Source: Dokdonella sp. (GTDB lineage Bacteria > Pseudomonadota > Gammaproteobacteria > Xanthomonadales > Rhodanobacteraceae). From it: a DNA stretch of 64,000 nucleotides. Below the pieces are notes generated by a model, which saw only the letters and a program-made list of their open reading frames with translations, was not told where the DNA came from and did no database searches. The DNA lies in NCBI RefSeq assembly GCF_019634845.1, contig NZ_JAHCAQ010000007.1, forward strand, positions 100,368 to 164,367. Direction: 5' to 3'. Of the stretch, positions 54,382 to 62,326 are shown piece after piece. Position 1 is the first letter of the stretch; each line of letters starts with the position of its first letter. The position numbers and the translations under genes were made by a program.

Positions 54382-55389
54382 ATGGATCGGCCTGGTGCCC
54401 CCTGCCGCTGTCGCGCCTCGGCGCGCATGCTGTTTCTGCCACTCGTGCTGCTGCTTGCCGGCTGCGCCGCGCTGCAGCCGGCGCGATCGCGGCAGGTACG
54501 GCTGCACGCCGACATCGAGTTCGACGCGCACCGCGCACTCGCGCTCGACATCTATGCGCCGCGCGACGCGCATGCGGCACCGGTGGTGGTGTTCTTCTAC
54601 GGCGGCAGTTGGCTTGGCGGCGAGCGCGGCTGGTACCGCTTCGTCGGCCAGGCGCTGGCGGCGCATGGCGTGATCGCGGTGATTCCCGACTACCGCAAGC
54701 TGCCGGAGGTGGAACTGCCCGGCTTCATGCGCGACGCCGCGCGCGCGGTCGGCTGGGTGCACGCGCACATCGCAGCCTACGGTGGCGACCCGCAGCGCTT
54801 GTACCTCATGGGTCATTCGTCAGGCGGCCACATCGCGGCACTGCTGGCCACCGATCCGCGCTGGCTGGCCGCGCAGGGCCTGCTGCCGAGCGACCTCGCC
54901 GGCTGCATCGGCCTGGCCGGCGTGTACGCCTTCCTGCCGGCCGACGTCGGCGACGACGAAATGCTCGGCGCGTTCGGCACCACGCCCGCGCAATGGCGGG
55001 CAGCCGAACCGATCGCGTACGTCGTTGGGCAGGAACCACCGATGCTGCTGCTCAGCGGCACCGACGACGACGAAGTCGATCCCGACAACAGCCGCGTGTT
55101 CGCTGCCGCACTGCGCGCGCGCGGCGACCGCGTCGAACTGCATCTGTATCCCGAGATCGGCCATTCGCGCATCCTGCTTGCGCTGGCGCGACCGCGCGAC
55201 GCCCATGCGCCGACGCTGCACGACGTGCTCGCCTTCATCGCGGCCACCGCGCCGCCCGGCGCGAGCTCGCCCGCGATCGGCGCCGCGAAGCTGCCGCTGC
55301 GCGTATCGCCCGATCAGGCCTTGCTGCCGAACGCCTGCGCCACCAGGGACGATTCGAAGCCCGGCCCGCCGTCGCCGACCTGCGCGTAG
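54382..55389 (+). CDS. Alpha/beta-hydrolase (BD-FAE-like esterase), probable lipoprotein
   Basis: 335 residues from ATG 54382, which gives a positively charged n-region before the lipobox LLLAGCAA; ATG 54427 is an alternative. The hydrolase fold shows FFYGGSWLGGERGW (the HGG oxyanion motif is YGG here), AYGGDPQRLYLMGHSSGGH (nucleophile Ser in GHSSG), LLLSGTDDDEVDP (acid) and EIGHSRIL (His). Carboxyl-ester hydrolysis at the envelope is likely; the substrate is unknown. The last 76 bases overlap the end of the convergent DUF6159 gene. Confidence 0.85.
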   Translation: MDRPGAPCRCRASARMLFLPLVLLLAGCAALQPARSRQVRLHADIEFDAHRALALDIYAPRDAHAAPVVVFFYGGSWLGGERGWYRFVGQALAAHGVIAVIPDYRKLPEVELPGFMRDAARAVGWVHAHIAAYGGDPQRLYLMGHSSGGHIAALLATDPRWLAAQGLLPSDLAGCIGLAGVYAFLPADVGDDEMLGAFGTTPAQWRAAEPIAYVVGQEPPMLLLSGTDDDEVDPDNSRVFAAALRARGDRVELHLYPEIGHSRILLALARPRDAHAPTLHDVLAFIAATAPPGASSPAIGAAKLPLRVSPDQALLPNACATRDDSKPGPPSPTCA

Positions 55390-56156
55390 CGGTACACCAC
55401 GGCCGCGTACACGCCGTTGAGCGCGCTGTGGACCAGGCCCAGCAGCACGAAACCGAGCACCACCACGATGCCCGACAGCAGCCCCAGCGCGACGGACTGG
55501 GCGGCAATCGCCAACCACACGAGAAGCGCGGCAAGCAGTGCCCAGCCAACGTAGAACAGCGCGAACGCAAGGCCGAGACCGACCGTGCCGATGAGGTTCT
55601 CGCCCCAGGTCTTGCGCAGCAGTTGCGCGCTGCGCTTGACCGCTTCGATCGGGCCGACATCTTCGTGCACGAGTATCGGCACCACAAGGAAGTTGGCGAC
55701 GGTCCACGCCGTGCCAAGCAGGCCCACCGCGATGCGCCCGAGCCAGCCGACCCGTTCCTCGATCGCGCGCAGGATCACGCCGACCGTGGCGGCGATCGCC
55801 GCGTAGCCGAGGATCTGACGCCAGTGCGCGGCGGCGATGCCGAGCGCGGTCGACAGGCTCGGCCGCTGTCCGTCCAGATGCAGGCGGGCAGCGCCGATCA
55901 AGGCCGCATTGAAGAAGACGATGACGAAGTACTGCACGAGGTAGAACACGAAGCCGCCGACCATGAACCAGGCTGGCGGCTGACCGTTGTCGAGCGCGGC
56001 CAGGCCGCCACCGAGCGCGAACGGCAGCGCGAAGCTGGCGATGACGACGAGACTGGCCAGTGACGACAGCAGAGGCAGCAGCAGCAGGCGCCGGTCGGCC
56101 CTGAGGACGGCAGCACTGGCCTTGAGCAAGGTCCAGCTGCGTGCGAAACGACCCAT
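55314..56156 (-). CDS. DUF6159-like integral membrane protein
   Basis: 280 residues from ATG 56156 (GGAGG six bases upstream). About six membrane helices: LLLLPLLSSLASLVVIASFA, FVFYLVQYFVIVFFNAALIG, and three or four further ones. The cytosolic start GRFARSWTLLKASAAVLR and the loop LVHEDVGPIEAVKRSAQLL are typical of the DUF6159 group. Function unknown. Its 3' end overlaps the convergent esterase gene by 76 bases. Confidence 0.82.
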   Translation of the reverse strand: MGRFARSWTLLKASAAVLRADRRLLLLPLLSSLASLVVIASFALPFALGGGLAALDNGQPPAWFMVGGFVFYLVQYFVIVFFNAALIGAARLHLDGQRPSLSTALGIAAAHWRQILGYAAIAATVGVILRAIEERVGWLGRIAVGLLGTAWTVANFLVVPILVHEDVGPIEAVKRSAQLLRKTWGENLIGTVGLGLAFALFYVGWALLAALLVWLAIAAQSVALGLLSGIVVVLGFVLLGLVHSALNGVYAAVVYRYAQVGDGGPGFESSLVAQAFGSKA

Positions 56157-56246
56157 GACGATCCTCCGGTCGGGTTCTGGTGGCACGCACTGTCACAAAT
56201 CGACCCGACGCTGTCCATCCGCTGCGGCAGCCGCGCGACGTACCGT

Positions 56247-57311
56247 TTACGCGGCATGCAGCGGCGGCAGTTCCTCCAGCGGCCAGCGCGGCCGCACCTG
56301 GATCGCCGCCGGCGCATGCTGGCCGGCGGCGAGGCGCAACGCGCCGGCCAGCGCGATCATCGCGCCGTTGTCGGTACAAAACTCCAGCCGCGGAAACGCA
56401 ACCCGATAGCCGTGCTGCGCGCCGGCCTGCACGAGCTGCGCACGCAGGCGCTGGTTGGCGCCCACGCCACCGGCCACGACCAGTGTGGCGGCAGCGGTCG
56501 CTGCCAGGGCGCGCCGGCATTTGATGACGAGCGTGTCGACGATCGCCTCTTCGAACGCGCGCGCCACGTCGGCCTTGGTCTGCTCGCTGCGGTCGCTGGC
56601 CTGCCACGCCAGCAGCACCTGCGTCTTGAGGCCCGAGAAACTGAAGTCGAGCCCGGGCCGGTCGGTCATCGGCCGCGCGAAGCGGAACACGCCCTCGCGC
56701 CCGGTTTGCGCCAGCCGGGCCAGCGCCGGGCCGCCCGGATACGGCAGGCCCATGAGCTTGGCGGTCTTGTCGAAGGCCTCGCCGGCGGCATCGTCGAGCG
56801 TGTCGCCGAGCAGGCGGTAGCGGCCGATCGCGCTGACCTCGATCAGCATCGAATGACCACCCGACACCAGCAGCGCGACGAATGGCGGCGCCAATGTCGC
56901 ATCTTCGAGCAGCGGCGCCAGCAGGTGTCCTTCCATGTGGTGGACGCCGATCGCGGGCACGCCGAGCGCCCAGGCCAGCGCACGCGCGGCGGCGGCGCCG
57001 ACCAGCAGCGCGCCCACCAGGCCGGGGCCGGCCGTGTAGGCCACGCCGGCGAGATCGGTTACGCCGAGCCCTGCGCGGCCCAAGGTCTCGCGCACCAGCG
57101 GCATGAGCTTGCGCACGTGGTCGCGCGAGGCGAGCTCGGGCACCACGCCACCGTATTCGGCATGCATGCGGATCTGGCTGTAGAGCGTGTGCGCGAGCAG
57201 GCCGCGGGCGGTGTCGTAGACGGCCACGCCGGTCTCGTCGCACGATGTTTCGATGCCGAGTACGGGCCCGCCCGCCACGGCCACCGAGCGTTTTGCAAAA
57301 ATCGCGTTCAT
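56247..57311 (-). CDS. tsaD: tRNA N6-adenosine threonylcarbamoyltransferase
   Basis: 354 residues from ATG 57311. ASKHA-fold motifs: [32 protein letters not shown], the metal site [41 protein letters not shown] and [10 protein letters not shown]. It transfers threonylcarbamoyl to A37 of ANN-decoding tRNAs. It is divergent from rpsU, whose -10 and -35 elements overlap the tsaD start region. Confidence 0.97.
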   Translation of the reverse strand: MNAIFAKRSVAVAGGPVLGIETSCDETGVAVYDTARGLLAHTLYSQIRMHAEYGGVVPELASRDHVRKLMPLVRETLGRAGLGVTDLAGVAYTAGPGLVGALLVGAAAARALAWALGVPAIGVHHMEGHLLAPLLEDATLAPPFVALLVSGGHSMLIEVSAIGRYRLLGDTLDDAAGEAFDKTAKLMGLPYPGGPALARLAQTGREGVFRFARPMTDRPGLDFSFSGLKTQVLLAWQASDRSEQTKADVARAFEEAIVDTLVIKCRRALAATAAATLVVAGGVGANQRLRAQLVQAGAQHGYRVAFPRLEFCTDNGAMIALAGALRLAAGQHAPAAIQVRPRWPLEELPPLHAA

Positions 57312-57322
57312 CGCGCTAGAAT
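57293..57322 (+). promoter_or_regulatory. Predicted sigma70 promoter of rpsU
   Basis: TTGCAA (57293-57298) and TAGAAT (57317-57322) are separated by 18 bases and lie about 50 bases before the rpsU ATG. They overlap the first codons of the divergent tsaD gene. This matches the position of the P promoter of the rpsU-dnaG operon in other gammaproteobacteria. Confidence 0.7.
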
Positions 57323-57372
57323 ACACGGCTCACCGCCCGGCCAGGCCGGGTATTCAGGCAACTGGAGTTCCA

Positions 57373-57588
57373 ATGCCCAGCGTCAAAGTCCGCGAAAACG
57401 AGCCGTTCGAGTTCGCCCTGCGCCGTTTCAAGCGCACCTGCGAAAAGGCTGGCGTGCTCGCCGAAGTGCGCAAGCGCGAGTTCTACGAAAAGCCGACCCA
57501 GGAGCGCAAGCGCAAGCGTGCCGCTGCGGTCAAGCGTCACCTGCGCCGCGTCTCGCGCGACGTGACCAAGCGTCGGCGTCTGTACTGA
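57373..57588 (+). CDS. rpsU: 30S ribosomal protein S21
   Basis: 71 residues, full length. It begins [20 protein letters not shown] and ends [10 protein letters not shown], with the strongly basic helices ([20 protein letters not shown]) of S21. CTGGAG lies eight bases before the ATG. It is the first gene of the classical rpsU-yqeY-dnaG block. A terminator-like hairpin follows it. Confidence 0.98.
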   Translation: MPSVKVRENEPFEFALRRFKRTCEKAGVLAEVRKREFYEKPTQERKRKRAAAVKRHLRRVSRDVTKRRRLY

Positions 57589-57637
57589 CCGTCGCGGGCG
57601 GCCCGCGGCCGCCGGTGTCGCTCCACGGATCGCCAAG

Positions 57638-57669
57638 AGCCGGCCGCGCGCAAGCGCAGCCGGCTTTTT
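57638..57669 (+). terminator. Intrinsic terminator or attenuator after rpsU
   Basis: AGCCGGC pairs with GCCGGCT around a partly self-pairing 14-base loop, followed by TTTTT (57665-57669). Partial termination here would give more rpsU than dnaG mRNA, as known for the E. coli operon. Confidence 0.75.
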
Positions 57670-57754
57670 GCGTTGGCAGATCGCGCCACCCTGTGCTGTG
57701 CAGGTCGCCGCGGCGGCCGCAGCGCCGTTCCCCCCAGCATTCCAAGGCCCAGCC

Positions 57755-58198
57755 ATGACCCTCAAGCTCCGACTCAGCGACGACATGAAGGCCGCCATGA
57801 AGGGCGGCGACAAGCAGCGCCTGGCGGCGATCCGCCTCGTCAATGCCGCGATCAAGCAGCGCGAGGTCGATGAGCGCATCACGCTCGATGACGCCCAGGT
57901 GCTGACCGTGCTCGAGAAAATGATGAAGCAGCGCAAGGACTCGCTCGCGCAGTACGAAAGCGCGGGCCGCGAGGACCTGGCCGCGATCGAGCGCTTCGAG
58001 ATGGGCGTGATCGAAGGCTACCTGCCGGCCCAGCTCGGCGAGGCCGAGATCGAGGCCATCGTGACTCGGGCGATCGCCGACAGCGGTGCCACCAGCGCCA
58101 AGGACATGGGCAAGGTGGTGGCGCTGGTCAAGCCGCAAGTGGCCGGCCGTGCCGACATGGGCAAGGTGTCGGCGCTGGTCAAGGCCAAGCTCGGCTGA
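57755..58198 (+). CDS. yqeY: GatB/YqeY domain protein
   Basis: 147 residues from ATG 57755. Helical protein with MKAAMKGGDKQRLAAIRLVN, EKMMKQRKDSLAQYESAGRE and MGVIEGYLPAQLGEAEI. The tail (DMGKVSALVKAKLG) is the domain related to the end of amidotransferase subunit GatB. A tRNA-related role is presumed. It lies between rpsU and dnaG as in many proteobacteria. Confidence 0.94.
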   Translation: MTLKLRLSDDMKAAMKGGDKQRLAAIRLVNAAIKQREVDERITLDDAQVLTVLEKMMKQRKDSLAQYESAGREDLAAIERFEMGVIEGYLPAQLGEAEIEAIVTRAIADSGATSAKDMGKVVALVKPQVAGRADMGKVSALVKAKLG

Positions 58199-58304
58199 GC
58201 GCCGGCACGCCGCCGCGCGCGGCAGCACCGGATCGGCCACCGCGGCGCGCGTTGCCGCATACACGGTCGGCGCCGCACCGTCGGCGCATGGCATGCTAAG
58301 CCTC

Positions 58305-60143
58305 ATGTCCGGCCGCATCCCTGCCCGCTTCATCGATGACCTGCTCGCCCGCGTCGATATCGTCGACGTGATCGGCGAGCGCGTGCCGATGAAGAAGGCC
58401 GGCCGCGACTGGTCGGCCTGCTGCCCGTTCCACGACGAACGCACGCCCTCATTCACGGTGAGCCCCAACAAGCAGTTCTACCATTGCTTCGGTTGTGGCG
58501 CGCACGGCAGCGCGATCGGTTTCCTCATGAACTACGACCGCCTCGAGTTTCCCGATGCGGTCGAGGAGCTGGCCCGGCGCGCCGGCATGAAAGTGCCCTA
58601 CGAAGGTGGCCGCGCGGCGCCGCGCGAGGACGCGACCGACCTCTACGAACTGCTCGAAGCCGCCACTGCGTACTACCGGCGCCAGCTTGCCGCGAACGGG
58701 CCGGCCCGCGACTACTTCGCCGCGCGCGGCCTCGACGAGTCGATCATCGCGCGCTTCCGCCTCGGCTATGCACCGCAGGCCTGGGACGGCCTCGGCAGCG
58801 CGCTCGGCACCAGTGCGCAGCGGCTCGCATTGCTGGAGAAGGCGGGCCTGCTGACCAGCGGCGAGCGCGGCAGGCGCTACGACCGCTTCCGCGACCGCGT
58901 CATGTTCCCGATCCTCGACCGGCGCGGTCGGCCGATCGCATTCGGCGGTCGCATCCTGACCCTGCCCAAGACCAAGTCGACGGCCGACGGCGAGGTCGCC
59001 GACACCGATCACGCGGCCACCCGCGGCGACGGCACCGTGCCTGTGGGCGCAGCGGCCGCGCCCGACGCCGCGCGGGCGCCGAAGTCCGACGGCCCCAAAT
59101 ACCTCAATTCACCGGAAACGCCGCTGTTCCACAAGGGCCGCGAGCTGTTCGGCCTGTGGCAGGTGCGCGAGACGCACGCCAAGGTGACGCGCCTGATCGT
59201 GGTGGAAGGTTACATGGACGTCATCGCCCTGCATCAAGCGGGCCTGACCCAGGCGGTGGCCACACTCGGTACCGCCACCACCGGCGATCACGCCGAACTG
59301 CTGTTCCGCCAGTGCAGCGACGTCTATTTCTGCTTCGATGGCGATCGTGCCGGCCGCCAGGCGGCGTGGCGCGCGCTCGAGTCGGTGCTGCCGCGCCTGC
59401 GCGACGGGCGTCAGGCGCTGTTCCTGTTCCTGCCCGACGGTGAGGACCCCGATTCGCTGATCCGCAAGGAAGGGCTGGCCGGTTTCGAACAGCGTCTCAA
59501 GGACGCCACTCCGCTGAGCCGGTTCCTGTTCGCCGAGCTCGGGCGCGAAGTCGATCTCGGCAGCCTCGACGGCAAGGCGCGCCTGGTCGAGCGCGCGCGC
59601 CCATTGCTCACGCAGATTCCCGACGGCGCGTTCCGCGATCTCATGTTCGACGAACTCGAACGCATGGGCGGCGTGCGCATCAACGCCGCGGCATCGGCTG
59701 CGCCGCGCCCGGCCGATCAGCGCCGCGGCCGACCGCCGCCGCGCTCGCTGGTGCGCGCGGTCATCACCCTGCTCGTGCAGCAGCCCGAACTGGCGCTGGC
59801 CATCGAGCCGCCGTGGAGCTTCGCCACGCTGCGCCTGGCCGGCATCGAACTGCTGCTCGAGCTGCTCGAGCTGGCGCGTGAGCGCCCCGACCTCACGACG
59901 GGCGCCCTGCTCGAGCACTTCGCGGGTCGCGACGAGGCGACCGCACTGCACAAGCTCGCCGTGACCGAGTTTCCAGGCGACAGCGCCGGCGCCCGCGTCG
60001 AGTTCATCGACGCGATCGGCCAGCTCGAACGCCAGACGCGGCAGCAGCGCATCGACGAACTGCAGGCCAGCCATGGCGCGGGCCAACTCGACGCTGCAGG
60101 CAAACAGGAACTGCGCCAGTTGCTGGCCATGCGCAACGCGTGA
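58305..60143 (+). CDS. dnaG: DNA primase
   Basis: 612 residues from ATG 58305; ATG 58293 would add four residues. The N-terminal zinc finger is CCPFHDERTPSF then HCFGCGAHG. The catalytic core has RDRVMFPILDRRGRPIAFGG and the Toprim Glu E301 in VVEGYMDVIAL, with the FDGDRAG Asp motif. A low-complexity insertion (about residues 225-260, TADGEVADTDHAATRGDG) lies between the core blocks. The C-terminal DnaB-binding domain follows from about 460. It makes RNA primers for replication. rpoD, its usual next gene, is absent. Confidence 0.97.
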   Translation: MSGRIPARFIDDLLARVDIVDVIGERVPMKKAGRDWSACCPFHDERTPSFTVSPNKQFYHCFGCGAHGSAIGFLMNYDRLEFPDAVEELARRAGMKVPYEGGRAAPREDATDLYELLEAATAYYRRQLAANGPARDYFAARGLDESIIARFRLGYAPQAWDGLGSALGTSAQRLALLEKAGLLTSGERGRRYDRFRDRVMFPILDRRGRPIAFGGRILTLPKTKSTADGEVADTDHAATRGDGTVPVGAAAAPDAARAPKSDGPKYLNSPETPLFHKGRELFGLWQVRETHAKVTRLIVVEGYMDVIALHQAGLTQAVATLGTATTGDHAELLFRQCSDVYFCFDGDRAGRQAAWRALESVLPRLRDGRQALFLFLPDGEDPDSLIRKEGLAGFEQRLKDATPLSRFLFAELGREVDLGSLDGKARLVERARPLLTQIPDGAFRDLMFDELERMGGVRINAAASAAPRPADQRRGRPPPRSLVRAVITLLVQQPELALAIEPPWSFATLRLAGIELLLELLELARERPDLTTGALLEHFAGRDEATALHKLAVTEFPGDSAGARVEFIDAIGQLERQTRQQRIDELQASHGAGQLDAAGKQELRQLLAMRNA

Positions 60144-60197
60144 AGACACGCGCTGCCGGCGGCCGGCGGCGCCATCGGTGATGGCCGGCTGCCACCA

Positions 60198-60224
60198 GCG
60201 CCTGACACCGTTCGGGTCAGGCGC
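60198..60224. terminator. Hairpin between convergent dnaG and DUF11 gene
   Basis: GCGCCTGAC and GTCAGGCGC form a perfect 9-bp stem with the loop ACCGTTCGG, in which CC/GG can extend the stem. It lies between the dnaG stop (60143) and the minus-strand stop (60244). No T run is present. Confidence 0.55.
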
Positions 60225-60243
60225 CGGCGGTTCGCAGCCGATC

Positions 60244-62316
60244 TCAGCGCGGCACGCGACCGTGCTGGCGCCAGGCGACCATGACCAGCGCGAGCAGCAG
60301 CACGAGCAAGGCCCAGGCGTCGGTGGCCGGCACCTTGCCCACCACGCCGCGGATCGCCACGATGACCGTGGCGTCGCACGGACCAGGCGTCGCACCCGGC
60401 ATGCACACCGTGATCTGGTCTGGTGTGACCGAGACGGTGTTGAACACGTTGCCTGCTGCCGTACTGGTGAGCTGCGCCACGACCGTGAACACGAGCTGGC
60501 CGCCGGCCGGGAAGCTGGCGATCGTTTCATTGATCGCGCCGCTGCCGCTGGCGTTGGCACAGGCCGCACCAGCGCTGCCCGCGCAGGTCCACGCGAAGCT
60601 GGCGATGCCCGCCGGAATCGGGTCGCTGATCACGACGTTGTGCGCCACCACGCTGCCGACGTTGGTTACCGTGACCGTGTAGGTCAGCGTGTCGCCGGGG
60701 TCCACCGACGTCGCCGACGCGGTCTTGGTCACCTGCAGGCGCGGTGGCGGCTGCGTCGGCGTGATCGCACAGGCTGGCGGCAGCGGATTGGCGGCGCAGT
60801 CGGGCGGCGTGGTGCCGGCCACGTAGCCGAGATTGAGCACCTGGGTGGTGCCCAGCGGGATCGGGTCGACCACGCTGACCGTGACCGTAAGGGCGAGCGT
60901 GCCGTTGCCCGGCACGGTCAGGCCGGCCCAGGTCACGGTATTGCCCGACAGGGTGCCGCCGTTGCTGGCCGCCACGAAGATCACGTTGGGATCGAGCGGG
61001 TCGACCACGCCGACGTTGAACGCATTGGCGGCGCCGCTGTTGCTGAGCGTGATCGTGTAGGTCAGCGTCTCGCCCGGCTCGGCCACGCCCGGCACACTGC
61101 CACTTTCGCCCGTGAGCGCCTTGCTCACGGCAACGTCGGCCGCCGTCGGGATCAGCACGGCCGACGCGCCGGTGCCATAGACCCGTGCGCCGATGCCGGG
61201 CTGGCCGCCCGCCTCGACGAGATTGGTGGCAACCCCGGCGCCAGCTTCGGCGGCGGTGATCGTATGCTGCGCCGAGCACAGCACGATGTCGTTGGATTGC
61301 AGCGCGCCGCTGCCGAGACCCGCGAACGGCTGGCCGCCGAGCGTGGTGGCATCGCAGACGATCGCGCCATCGATGTGGCTGGGATCATCCTCGGCCAGAT
61401 CGACCGTCGCCAACGCCTGTGCGTTGTCATTCTTCACCACGAACGTGTACTCGACGATGTCGCCGGCGCTCGCGTAGCCGCTGGCGTCGACATCGTCGAA
61501 CAGCAGCGGGCTCTTGAACACGCGGATGCCGGCGTTGCCGCCCAGGTTCTGGGTGACCACGAAATCGCCCGCGCCGACCGGATCGCCATTGCTTGCGCTG
61601 CCGGCAAGGTCGACCGTGTTGAACACCATCGTCGCGGCCTGCTCGGCCGCGGTGATCGTATGCAGCTGCGTGCAGACCATCGAGGCATTGACCGCGAGCG
61701 TGGTCTGCGGGCAGCTCACCGCCCCGTCGATGTCGGTGACGGCCAGGCCCGACAGGGCCAAGGTGCCGAGGTTGAGCACGCTGTAGTGGTAGCTGATCGT
61801 CTCGCCGGCCTCGAGCACACCGTTGCTGTTGGCGTCATTGAAGATGCCGCCGGCGGCCAGCACCGCGATGCCCTGTGCAGGCGTGATCGCCGCCGGCTGC
61901 ATGAACGAAAACGAGCGGGCGACGGCATGGCCACTGCCATCGTTCGCGACGACGGCGATGCTTGCATTGCGCCGCCGCGCCTGGGTGACCGGGCGCGTCA
62001 CGCAACGCACGCTGTCACCGGCCGCCAGCGTTGCCGCGGCCGGGAACGCCGCGCCACGCTGGGTGGCCCCCGCGCAGCTCACCGCATGCGCCGGATCGGA
62101 CACGATCCGCACCGCGCTGAGTGCACCCGAGCCCACGTTGTCGATCGTGAACGCATGCTCGCCTGCGGCTGCGTTCACTGGCGCCGCGCCAGCGGCGGAA
62201 CTGGCCGCGATGCGCAAGGTGCCGGCGGTCGCCGGCAATGCGAGGCCGGTGGCGGCCAAGGCCGCCGCCAATCCCAGGGCGCGAAGCTGATGCCTGTGCT
62301 GATTGCTGCTCATCAT
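60244..62316 (-). CDS. Secreted DUF11 repeat protein with IPTL-CTERM-like sorting tail
   Basis: 690 residues from ATG 62316, 10 bases after the preceding stop. The signal peptide is LRALGLAAALAATGLALPATA. Several DUF11/CARDB-type beta-sandwich repeats follow: GIFNDANSNGVLEAGETISY, KSPLLFDDVDASGYASAGD, EPGETLTYTITLSNSGAANA and SVDPGDTLTYTVTVTNVGSV. The end, KVPATDAWALLVLLLALVMV then AWRQHGRVPR, has the Pro-x-x-x-x-Trp, hydrophobic helix and Arg cluster of IPTL-CTERM-type exosortase signals. A surface-anchored or secreted structural protein is likely. Confidence 0.88.
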   Translation of the reverse strand: MMSSNQHRHQLRALGLAAALAATGLALPATAGTLRIAASSAAGAAPVNAAAGEHAFTIDNVGSGALSAVRIVSDPAHAVSCAGATQRGAAFPAAATLAAGDSVRCVTRPVTQARRRNASIAVVANDGSGHAVARSFSFMQPAAITPAQGIAVLAAGGIFNDANSNGVLEAGETISYHYSVLNLGTLALSGLAVTDIDGAVSCPQTTLAVNASMVCTQLHTITAAEQAATMVFNTVDLAGSASNGDPVGAGDFVVTQNLGGNAGIRVFKSPLLFDDVDASGYASAGDIVEYTFVVKNDNAQALATVDLAEDDPSHIDGAIVCDATTLGGQPFAGLGSGALQSNDIVLCSAQHTITAAEAGAGVATNLVEAGGQPGIGARVYGTGASAVLIPTAADVAVSKALTGESGSVPGVAEPGETLTYTITLSNSGAANAFNVGVVDPLDPNVIFVAASNGGTLSGNTVTWAGLTVPGNGTLALTVTVSVVDPIPLGTTQVLNLGYVAGTTPPDCAANPLPPACAITPTQPPPRLQVTKTASATSVDPGDTLTYTVTVTNVGSVVAHNVVISDPIPAGIASFAWTCAGSAGAACANASGSGAINETIASFPAGGQLVFTVVAQLTSTAAGNVFNTVSVTPDQITVCMPGATPGPCDATVIVAIRGVVGKVPATDAWALLVLLLALVMVAWRQHGRVPR

Positions 62317-62326
62317 GTCCTTGTCC

